Shown here piece after piece: positions 24,799-31,605 of a stretch of 64,000 nt of DNA. Every line of letters starts with the position of its first letter. Position 1 is the stretch's first letter. The stretch spans positions 1 through 64,000 of the forward strand of contig JAYVQG010000171.1 in assembly GCA_043757025.1 (NCBI GenBank), read 5' to 3'. The position numbers and the translations under genes were made by a program. The DNA is from Limnoglobus sp043757025 (GTDB lineage: Bacteria > Planctomycetota > Planctomycetia > Gemmatales > Gemmataceae). Under the pieces are notes generated by a model, which saw only the letters and a list, made by a program, of their open reading frames with translations, searched no databases and was not told the DNA's origin.

Positions 24799-25401
24799 AT
24801 GACAGGATTTACGCGACGGTGGATTCGGTTACTCGCGGTGATTGCGGTGGCGCTCGTCGGTCAGTCTGCGCGTGCCGGTTTGTTGCCCGTGACCGTGACG
24901 ACCGCGACCGAAGGCGACAAATTCCGCTGGACGTACGCGATCGTGCTACCGACCGATTCGCAATTGCGTTCGGGCGACTACTTCACGATCTACGACTTTG
25001 CGGGCTTGGTTACGCCGAGCAATAGCCAACCGGACGGTTGGACGTTTTCGACCGCGAACGTCGGCCCCGTGCCCGATGGCGTCAACCCCGACGATAGTGC
25101 CACGCTGCCGAACTTAACGTGGAAATACACCGGCCCGACGCTATCGAGCGGGCAGACGGGCCTCGGTAACTTCTGGGCCGTCTCGGAATTCGGCGATGCG
25201 ACGAACTCGTTCTTCACCGCACGCACGCACCGTACGGCCGATGGCCGCGTCGATACGAACATCACCGACACGGTAGTGCCCGTGCCGACATCGACGCCGA
25301 ACCCGAACCTCGTGCCGGAACCGACAACGCTCGCGCTCGCCGGTTTGGGCTTGCCCCTCATGGGCTTGGTTCGACTCATCCGCCGCAAGCGTACGAGCTA
25401 G
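24799..25401 (+). CDS. PEP-CTERM sorting domain protein 1
   Basis: 200 residues from ATG 24799 with GAAGGAG upstream. Signal peptide (MTGFTRRWIRLLAVIAVALV, cleavage near ARA), a beta-rich body with RWTYAIVLPTDSQLRSGDYF and TIYDFAGLV, and a C-terminal sorting signal: VPEPTTLALAGLGLPLMGL followed by a basic tail (IRRKRTS). The PEP motif plus helix plus basic end is the recognition site for exosortase, which cuts and anchors or secretes such proteins. No exosortase gene is in the window. The gene at 25496 is a clear tandem paralogue. Confidence 0.9.
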   Translation: MTGFTRRWIRLLAVIAVALVGQSARAGLLPVTVTTATEGDKFRWTYAIVLPTDSQLRSGDYFTIYDFAGLVTPSNSQPDGWTFSTANVGPVPDGVNPDDSATLPNLTWKYTGPTLSSGQTGLGNFWAVSEFGDATNSFFTARTHRTADGRVDTNITDTVVPVPTSTPNPNLVPEPTTLALAGLGLPLMGLVRLIRRKRTS

Positions 25402-25495
25402 TTTCCAACTGAGGTTGACACGATTTAACGGCTGACTTACTGTTCCACCCGCGAAACGAATGCGACTCGGATTCACATACAGGAGGATCGAAATT

Positions 25496-26095
25496 ATGAT
25501 TCGCGCAAAATGGTTGACGCGCTTATTGGCCGCAGCCGCGGTGGCCGTGGCAACCGGTTCGACGGTCGAAGCGGGCCTACTACCCATTGCAGTGACGGTT
25601 ACGCCAGAAGCCGATAACTTCCGCTGGACGTACGCGATCGTGCTGCCCACCGACATGAAACTTCAGTCCGGCAATTACTTCACGATCTACGACTTTCACG
25701 GCTACGTGCCGGGCGGCGAATCCGCACCCGAAGGCTGGACGTTCGGCGCGTCCAAAGTCGGCCCGACACCGGATCGTCTGAGTCCGAAAGACGACCCTGA
25801 AGCATTCAATCTGTCCTGGACCTATAAAGGACAGACGATCCCCAGCGGCCAAATTGGTCTCGGTAACTTCTGGGCCAACTCAACGTTAGGCGAAGTCAGT
25901 ACCGCTTCGTTCACGGCACTCACGAACCGCACGTCGGATGGCCTGATCGATCGAAACATCACCGCTACCGATGTGCCGAGAGCCCAAGGGACCGGTATCG
26001 ACCCGAACCTCGTCCCCGAACCGACCACGCTCGCGCTCGCCGGATTGGGCCTGCCGCTCGTCGGTCTGATGCGTGCGTTCCGACGCCGTAAGTAA
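25496..26095 (+). CDS. PEP-CTERM sorting domain protein 2
   Basis: 199 residues from ATG 25496, preceded by AGGAGG. It parallels the previous gene along its whole length: signal peptide (MIRAKWLTRLLAAAAVAVAT), the shared core FRWTYAIVLPTD and NYFTIYDF, and the sorting signal VPEPTTLALAGLGLPLVGL with a basic tail (FRRRK). The two differ most in the middle, around the blade starting GYVPGGE. Probably a recent tandem duplication giving two related surface or exported proteins. It is followed by a hairpin terminator at 26119. Confidence 0.9.
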   Translation: MIRAKWLTRLLAAAAVAVATGSTVEAGLLPIAVTVTPEADNFRWTYAIVLPTDMKLQSGNYFTIYDFHGYVPGGESAPEGWTFGASKVGPTPDRLSPKDDPEAFNLSWTYKGQTIPSGQIGLGNFWANSTLGEVSTASFTALTNRTSDGLIDRNITATDVPRAQGTGIDPNLVPEPTTLALAGLGLPLVGLMRAFRRRK

Positions 26096-26118
26096 ACCGA
26101 TTCGACTAGGAATCTTCG

Positions 26119-26144
26119 CGAGCCGACCCAAACGGGTCGGCTCG
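26119..26144 (+). terminator. Hairpin terminator after the PEP-CTERM pair
   Basis: 11-bp stem CGAGCCGACCC with a four-base loop, 23 bp after the stop; no marked T-run. Confidence 0.65.
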
Positions 26145-26234
26145 TGGCGTTGACGGATTGCGATTATGCCTAACTGTAAGGCTGTCACTCCGCTTGTGTA
26201 TCTTCATGAGGATATACATTATGGAGGGACGATC

Positions 26235-26933
26235 ATGATCCGCATCCGGCGTGCAGACGAGCGAGGCATCACCGACTTCGGTTGGCTGGATAGCCGTCAT
26301 TCGTTCTCTTTCGGCGACTATCGCGATCGCAACCATAATTCGTTTCGTACCCTTCGCGTCATCAACGACGACCGCATCGCGGTGGGCGGCGGGTTCCCTT
26401 CGCACCCGCATCGCGACATGGAAATTTTAACTTGCGTCCTGTCCGGCGAACTCGCACACCGAGACAGTATGGGCAACGGCACCACCATCCGCCCCGGCGA
26501 ATGGCAAAAGATGACCGCCGGTACGGGCGTGATTCACAGCGAATTCAACCCGTCCGAGACCGAAGCGGTTCACTTGCTGCAAATCTGGGTGGTGCCGGAT
26601 CGCAAAGGACGCACGCCGGAATACGGGCAGAAGTTGTTTTCCACAGAGGAGAAAACGGGAAGCTGGCGAACGATCGCCTCCGTCGATGGTCGCGACGATT
26701 CGCTGAAGGTCCATCAGGATTTGGTGCTGTCTGCGTCGCTGCTATCTGCCGGAGATGTACGCACGTATTTACTCGCACCGAAACGCGGTGCGTGGCTGCA
26801 TCTCATCGACGGCTCGGCACAAGTAAACGGCCATACGTTGTCCGCCGGCGATGCGCTCGCGATCGAAGACGAACCGACGATCCGAATCGAAGGAATCGAG
26901 GCCGGCGAGGTGCTGCTATTCGACCTCGCATAA
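26235..26933 (+). CDS. Pirin family protein (cupin)
   Basis: 232 residues from ATG 26235, with GGAGGGACGATC just upstream. The opening (MIRIRRADERGITDFGWLDS followed by RHSFSFGDY) and the metal site H57-x-H59 (FPSHPHRDMEIL) plus H101 and E103 (GVIHSEFNP) are those of bacterial pirins of the YhaK/YhhW type. Some members have quercetin 2,3-dioxygenase activity; others act as redox sensors. The C-terminal cupin half lacks ligands as usual. It is a stand-alone gene, convergent with the divergent EF-G. Confidence 0.9.
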   Translation: MIRIRRADERGITDFGWLDSRHSFSFGDYRDRNHNSFRTLRVINDDRIAVGGGFPSHPHRDMEILTCVLSGELAHRDSMGNGTTIRPGEWQKMTAGTGVIHSEFNPSETEAVHLLQIWVVPDRKGRTPEYGQKLFSTEEKTGSWRTIASVDGRDDSLKVHQDLVLSASLLSAGDVRTYLLAPKRGAWLHLIDGSAQVNGHTLSAGDALAIEDEPTIRIEGIEAGEVLLFDLA

Positions 26934-26968
26934 TGCGATCGTCACGTGGTAAAAAACAGGGTATCAAT

Positions 26969-27026
26969 GTGGGGCACGTTTTTAACGTGCCTTTCTCGAT
27001 AATGGCACGGTAAAAACGTGCCCCAC
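26969..27026. repeat. Inverted repeat between convergent genes
   Basis: Arms GTGGGGCACGTTTTTAACG plus TGCC and its near-perfect complement (one difference in 23) around a short loop. It lies between the pirin stop and the EF-G stop, and could terminate both. The shape resembles a repeat family rather than a plain terminator. Confidence 0.7.
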
Positions 27027-27065
27027 GTACCTAAAACTACCGGTATTTGAACCGTGCCGCGATCG

Positions 27066-29186
27066 TCACTCCCCCATCATCTCGCGGCGGACGTCGTCGG
27101 GGGCGGGTGCGTAGGTGAGCGGCTCGATCGTACTTGCGGCGCGGCCCTGGCTCAGGCTGCGGACGCGGTCGGCGTAATCGAACAGCTGCCGTAGTGGTAC
27201 GCGGGCTTCGACTTCGCTGAGATTTCCGCCTTCGGACTCGGAACGCAAAATTTCGCCGCCGCGTTGACTGAGGTCGCCGATCACGTTGCCAATGAAGTCG
27301 TTCGGCGTCGTCACGGTGACGCGCATGAGCGGTTCCATCAGTTGCATGTTCCCGTCCATCGCTTCGCGATACGCCTGCACGGCCGCCTTCGTGAACGCAT
27401 CTTCGCTGCTCCATTGCGGGTCGAACTTCGCGTCGGCGATCGTCGCCTGCACGTTCATCAGCGGGTAACCGAGTTCGCCCGTTTGCAGTGCGTCGAACAA
27501 ACCGCGTTCGGCGGCGGCGGCAAACAACGCGGGCAAAATGTCCGACGCGACGCTGTTATTCACGATCACCGGCTTGTCGGATTTGAAGTTCGTGAACGAC
27601 ACGCGGAGCTTCGCGAACGCCTGTTTGTCGCCCATGCGATCGACTTCGACTTCGACCGTCTTGCCCGATTTCATCATCTCACGGAAGCTGACGCGGGGCT
27701 TGCCGACGCGGACTTTCAAGCGAAAATCGCGTTCGAGGCGGTGGCGCTTCACTTCGAGGTGCAGCGTGCCCATGCCGCTCATCAGCGTTTGTGCGGTGTC
27801 TTTCTCGACCTTCACTTTGAACGTCGGGTCTTCGAGTTGCAGCATCTGCAAAGCGTTCGCCAACTTGTCCTTATCCGCACCGCTTTCGGGTTCGATCGAC
27901 TGGCTGACCACCGACTCCGCGAACGAAATCGCTTCGAGCAAGATCGGGTGCGATGTTTCGCAAAGCGTGTCGCCCGTCGTCGTATCCTTGAGGCCGATGA
28001 CGGCGACAATGTCCCCCGCCGGTGCCGATTCGACTTCCTCTAGCCCGCGGGTCGGGTCGGCGTGAATGTGATACAGCTTCGCGATGTTCTCCTTGATGTC
28101 CTTGCCCGGATTGAACGCGCGGGCGTTCGGTTTCAACACGCCGGAGTAAACGCGGATGAAGAAGCGATGCCCGTTCGGGTGCCACGCCGCCTTGAAAACG
28201 AGGCCGCAGAACGGCTCCTTCGGGTCGGGCTTGCGGATCTCTTCTTTCTTGCCCTTCGGATTTGTGCCCACGACCGGCGGGCGATCCAACGGGCTGGGCA
28301 GGTAATACAGCACCGCATCGAGTAGCGGTTGGATGCCGATATGCTCGCGCCCACTTCCCGCAAGCACGGGGTAGATTCGCCCCAAGAGCGTCTGTTCGCG
28401 CACGAGTTCGCGAACCTTCACGGGGTCGGGGTCTTGTCCTTCGAGGACGTTCGTCGTGATGCGGTCGTGCTCGTCCTTTTCGGTGAGCACATCGAATAAC
28501 AGTGCCCGGTACTTTTGATACTCGGCCAGCGACTCTTCGGGGATTTCCGCCGTGCGAACGGTTTTGCCGTAGTCGCCGGCATCGAAGAAGTAGGCTTTGC
28601 TTTCGATGAGATCGATCACGCCACGAAACGGCGTGGGGCTGTCTTTCGCCGAGCCGTACCCGATCGGGATCACGACCGGCGTGGGCCGACCGTGTGCCGC
28701 ATAATCGGGCGTCAAGCGTTGGTGAATCGTCTCTAAGGTGCGAGCGAAGTTCGCTCCGACGACATCCATTTTGTTGATGAACACGAGCCGCGGCACGCCG
28801 TACTTGTTCGCCTGCCGCCAGACCGTTTCCGATTGGGCTTCGACGCCTTTTTGCCCGTCGAACACGACGATCGCGCCATCGAGAACGCGCAAACTGCGTT
28901 CGACTTCCGCCGTGAAATCGACGTGCCCCGGCGTGTCGATCAGGTTGACGTTGTAGCCTTTCCACGGGAACGGAATGCACGCGGAGTAGATCGTAATGCC
29001 GCGCTCTTGCTCTTCGGGGTCGTAGTCGGTTTCAGTCGTTCCCTCGTCGACGCCACCGAGTTTGTGCTTCACCCCGGCGTAGTAAAGCAGATGCTCGCTC
29101 GTCGTCGTTTTCCCGGCATCGATGTGCGCGATCACGCCGAGGTTGCGAACGAGTTTCAGTTCTTCGGTCGGTGAGGACTTAGTCAT
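27066..29186 (-). CDS. Divergent elongation factor G paralogue next to rpsG
   Basis: 706 residues from MTKSSPTEEL; an ATG three codons earlier is possible. The G domain is intact: AHIDAGKT (residues 20-27), DTPGHVDF, NKMD. Domain IV is altered: the TGGRG motif is missing (DRMGDKQAF in its place) and the tip loop HDVDSS of translocating EF-G is replaced by FDPQWSS. Domain V ends with LFDYADRVRSLSQGRA. It lies in the place of fusA in the str operon (rpsL-rpsG-fusA), but a terminator stands between. Families known to be altered in this way are the second EF-G types (spdEFG2 and mitochondrial EF-G2, the latter a recycling factor). A role in recycling rather than translocation is inference. Confidence 0.85.
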   Translation of the reverse strand: MTKSSPTEELKLVRNLGVIAHIDAGKTTTSEHLLYYAGVKHKLGGVDEGTTETDYDPEEQERGITIYSACIPFPWKGYNVNLIDTPGHVDFTAEVERSLRVLDGAIVVFDGQKGVEAQSETVWRQANKYGVPRLVFINKMDVVGANFARTLETIHQRLTPDYAAHGRPTPVVIPIGYGSAKDSPTPFRGVIDLIESKAYFFDAGDYGKTVRTAEIPEESLAEYQKYRALLFDVLTEKDEHDRITTNVLEGQDPDPVKVRELVREQTLLGRIYPVLAGSGREHIGIQPLLDAVLYYLPSPLDRPPVVGTNPKGKKEEIRKPDPKEPFCGLVFKAAWHPNGHRFFIRVYSGVLKPNARAFNPGKDIKENIAKLYHIHADPTRGLEEVESAPAGDIVAVIGLKDTTTGDTLCETSHPILLEAISFAESVVSQSIEPESGADKDKLANALQMLQLEDPTFKVKVEKDTAQTLMSGMGTLHLEVKRHRLERDFRLKVRVGKPRVSFREMMKSGKTVEVEVDRMGDKQAFAKLRVSFTNFKSDKPVIVNNSVASDILPALFAAAAERGLFDALQTGELGYPLMNVQATIADAKFDPQWSSEDAFTKAAVQAYREAMDGNMQLMEPLMRVTVTTPNDFIGNVIGDLSQRGGEILRSESEGGNLSEVEARVPLRQLFDYADRVRSLSQGRAASTIEPLTYAPAPDDVRREMMGE

Positions 29187-29318
29187 CGGAGACATTCTCA
29201 AAAAGTATCAGACCGCGCCCTGTTAGTCTTGTTAGCCCGACGCGCCAGCGAGGGAAAATCAATCGCGGTTCGCCCTCATTTTAGAGATCGTCGACCGTTT
29301 TGAGTAACACAACGCAAA

Positions 29319-29342
29319 AACCCCCGATAACGATCGGGGGTT
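29319..29342 (-). terminator. Terminator downstream of rpsG
   Basis: AACCCCCGAT/ATCGGGGGTT with a 4-base loop; on the minus strand it is followed by TTTTTGCG, so it faces leftward transcription coming from rpsL-rpsG. It separates those genes from the divergent EF-G. Confidence 0.85.
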
Positions 29343-29364
29343 GTGCGGTTTTGATACTCGATGC

Positions 29365-29841
29365 CTACCAGGCGAAGTGGCTGAACGCCTTGTTGGCTTC
29401 GGCCATCTTGATGGTTTGCTCGCGTTTCGCCATCGCTTCGCCTTCGCGGCGGAAGGCGGCCATGAGTTCATCGGCGAGGCGGAGGTACGTCGGGCGACCG
29501 GCTTTGGCTCGGATCGCGGCGAGGATCCAGCGGATCGCCAGCGATTCTTGGCGTTTCGCCTTCACTTGCATTGGCACTTGATAGTTGGCACCGCCCACCC
29601 GGCGGGAGCGCACTTCGAGTGCGGGCTTGATGTTGTTCAAAGCCTGCGTGAAGACTTCGATCGTTTCGATGTCGGGCATCCGCTTTTGGATTTGTTCCAT
29701 CGCCTGATACACGACGCGCGTGGCCGTGGACTTCTTGCCGTCCCGCATGAGGCAGTTGATAAACTTGCTCATGAGGATCGAGTTGAAGCGAATATCGGGC
29801 ACGAGCTTGTCGTAACTAGCGGTTCTACCCTTACTTGCCAT
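29365..29841 (-). CDS. rpsG: 30S ribosomal protein S7
   Basis: 158 residues, the usual length. S7 binds the 3' major domain of 16S rRNA and lines the tRNA exit site. Recognisable blocks are MASKGRTASYDKLVPDIRFN, NCLMRDGKKSTATRVVYQAM, PALEVRSRRVGGANYQVPM, and the C-terminal DELMAAFRREGEAMAKRE. It follows rpsL by 74 bp and is followed by a strong terminator, so rpsL-rpsG probably form a two-gene unit. Confidence 0.97.
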   Translation of the reverse strand: MASKGRTASYDKLVPDIRFNSILMSKFINCLMRDGKKSTATRVVYQAMEQIQKRMPDIETIEVFTQALNNIKPALEVRSRRVGGANYQVPMQVKAKRQESLAIRWILAAIRAKAGRPTYLRLADELMAAFRREGEAMAKREQTIKMAEANKAFSHFAW

Positions 29842-29915
29842 TCGTCTATCTCTTTACGGATTGTGCCTGTTACTGGCGGCGTGTCGTCGAAACGCGATCG
29901 ACGACAAAACCTCGG

Positions 29916-30287
29916 TTACTTTTCCTTCTTCGATCCATATTTCGAGCGAGCTTGCTTACGATCCGAGACGCCTTGGCAGTCGAGGACGCCGCGGACGATG
30001 TGATAGCGCACGCCGGGAAGGTCGCGGACGCGGCCCCCACGAACGAGCACGATCGAGTGTTCTTGCAGGTTGTGGCCTTCACCACCGATGTACGCGGTCA
30101 CTTCGACGCCCGTACTCAATCGAACCCGTGCGACCTTCCGCAAAGCCGAGTTCGGCTTCTTCGGCGTCATCGTTTTCACGACCGTACAGACGCCGCGCTT
30201 CTGCGGGCAGCCTAGCATGGCAGGGTGTTTCGACTTCGACCGTTGCGGTTGTCGAGGCTTCTTCGTCAGCTGATTAATCGTCGGCAT
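29916..30287 (-). CDS. rpsL: 30S ribosomal protein S12
   Basis: 123 residues, full length. S12 sits at the decoding centre. The family core is intact: CPQKRGVCT, TPKKPNSALRKV (K43, K44), YIGGEGHNLQEHS, and RGGRVRDLPGVRYH with the modifiable D89. Position 88 is Arg where E. coli and most bacteria have Lys (RVK-DLPG). The start (MPTINQLTKKPRQPQ) has GGAGAG eight bases upstream. First gene of the rpsL-rpsG pair; no rpoC lies directly upstream here. Confidence 0.97.
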   Translation of the reverse strand: MPTINQLTKKPRQPQRSKSKHPAMLGCPQKRGVCTVVKTMTPKKPNSALRKVARVRLSTGVEVTAYIGGEGHNLQEHSIVLVRGGRVRDLPGVRYHIVRGVLDCQGVSDRKQARSKYGSKKEK

Positions 30288-30558
30288 TCCGTACTCTCCA
30301 CCACACGACCGTATATTTCGGAACTCACATTTAATGAACTTCGCTCGGCGACGCCAAGCAGCGCCGGCGAATTATTTCCGCTTCCGCGATTTCGCCATCA
30401 GCCGTAGACTGGAAACTTATCGATTGCGGTCTTGATGAACTTAAGGAGTTGACGACCGTTACCCGTTTCAGTGAATCGCCGCCTGATGCACAATAACTAC
30501 AGATGGGTTGCTCGACCAAAAATCGTGACACTGTAGCAGTGTATCGACAATGGCTAAT
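30288..30558. other. rpsL leader and gap to the next small gene
   Basis: Less than 300 bp. On the minus strand a short run reading RRFTETGNGRQLLKFIKTAI, ending in a stop near 30402, looks protein-like but has only a TTG candidate start and may be a relic. The rpsL promoter should also be in this stretch; I could not place it. Confidence 0.3.
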
Positions 30559-30792
30559 TCAGTTAATCGGACGGTATATCAGCCCTTTCACCAGATACTG
30601 ACCCGGCTCAATTTCAATAACTCTATCGTGGTCTTCTTCGGTGCGGAAGTATCTGTCTTGCTCTTGATGAGACGGCAGTCCTGGTTCTGGGGTCAACTCA
30701 TTTAACGGGATCATTTCCCTGACCATTTGCAGCATTGTTCTGTCACCATTTTTGTTTTCAATCTGAAATGTTTTCAGCACTTCAATTCGCAC
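30559..30792 (-). CDS. Small hypothetical protein
   Basis: 77 residues starting at GTG 30792, chosen because AGGAGAG lies seven bases upstream. It opens VRIEVLKTFQIENKNG and contains two acidic stretches (HQEQDRYFRTEEDHDRVIEI) before a hydrophobic end (PGQYLVKGLIYRPIN). No signal peptide or transmembrane segment. I do not recognise the family. Codon use is less GC-biased than in the neighbouring ribosomal genes, which could point to transfer. It lies alone upstream of the rpsL-rpsG unit on the same strand. Confidence 0.6.
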   Translation of the reverse strand: MRIEVLKTFQIENKNGDRTMLQMVREMIPLNELTPEPGLPSHQEQDRYFRTEEDHDRVIEIEPGQYLVKGLIYRPIN

Positions 30793-31016
30793 GTTCGCTC
30801 TCCTGTTACGGTGCGCCTGTCTTGATCTTAAATACACGATAATAGCATAATTAAATCTTTACAATTAGTCAGGTCGATATTTACTGATTTGTCATTGGTC
30901 ATGGAACTCTACTTCGCATCTACCGCAACAGGAGCCATACCTTGACGCCGAAGCACGACCAGAATCTCGTGATCGGACTTCGCCTGTTCCCACCGATGCT
31001 GTTGATATAAGTTCAT

Positions 31017-31349
31017 TTATATCTTCGGCTCGAAAGGCATTGCATTTGTCAACGACCAACCCTGCGGCAACGCCAATGAATGCTGACGGATTCGAGTCCA
31101 TTGGCGGGGAGTGACATCCAGGATGAAAATCTTGTGCTCGGATTCCATTCCGGTATCGACGCCAAAGTCGATCGGTTCGAGAGTGTCATCGTTTATGTCT
31201 GCAACCAATTCATTGATTTCGACGAACCGGATCTCGCGTTCGGGGGCATTCGTCGGAAGGTACTGGATGGATCGAATCGCTGGGTCAGTTCTTAGATGCT
31301 GTTTAGCGTACCACCTCGCCAACGAGTCTCGGTCGAATGGGGCTGTCAT
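31017..31349 (-). CDS. Small hypothetical protein
   Basis: 110 residues from ATG 31349 with GAGG upstream. It begins MTAPFDRDSLARWYAKQHLR, includes a VEINELVADINDDTLEPIDF segment, and ends with VTPRQWTRIRQHSLALPQGW and NAMPFEPKI. No signal or membrane segment; likely a small cytoplasmic alpha/beta protein. I do not recognise it. The stretch 30793-31016 between it and the next small gene holds nothing I can support. Confidence 0.6.
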   Translation of the reverse strand: MTAPFDRDSLARWYAKQHLRTDPAIRSIQYLPTNAPEREIRFVEINELVADINDDTLEPIDFGVDTGMESEHKIFILDVTPRQWTRIRQHSLALPQGWSLTNAMPFEPKI

Positions 31350-31479
31350 GGTTTGCCTCGCAGGTGAAGGTGGGTATTATGTGCGGGTCGGGGGCGGTGC
31401 GGCGACAGCAATCGTTGTCGAGAGTGCGAACCACGCGACGGCTACCCACGAGACAAATTTCATTGACGCACTCCGGAAT

Positions 31480-31605
31480 TCATCGCCCGTAGTTATAGCC
31501 GCGCGGCTGGATCACTGCTTGCACGCCGTAACCGACCAGCGATGCCAGTAGCAGCATCGCCAAAATCAACAGTATCCAGCCGCGAATTCGCTTGTGTATA
31601 CTCAC
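31480..31605 (-). CDS. 41-residue single-pass membrane protein coupled to the PSD1 gene
   Basis: A GTG start at 31605 overlaps the TGA of the preceding gene in a GTGA tetranucleotide, so translation is probably coupled. The product begins MSIHKRIRGWILLILAMLLL (GTG read as Met), a basic start followed by a transmembrane helix, and ends VIQPRGYNYGR. Its length is below most gene-calling limits. The arrangement (basic, helix, short polar tail) fits a small bitopic membrane protein. Function unknown; the overlap suggests it accompanies the large cytochrome protein. Confidence 0.6.
   Translation of the reverse strand: MSIHKRIRGWILLILAMLLLASLVGYGVQAVIQPRGYNYGR

Noticed and set aside
24476..24802. 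108-codon frame before the PEP-CTERM genes
   Set aside because: It overlaps the next gene in another frame, has poor composition and contains repeat-like DNA.
30331..30531. 66-codon leftward frame upstream of rpsL
   Set aside because: Ser-rich, no ribosome site; an alternative short frame in the same place looks more protein-like but lacks a proper start.
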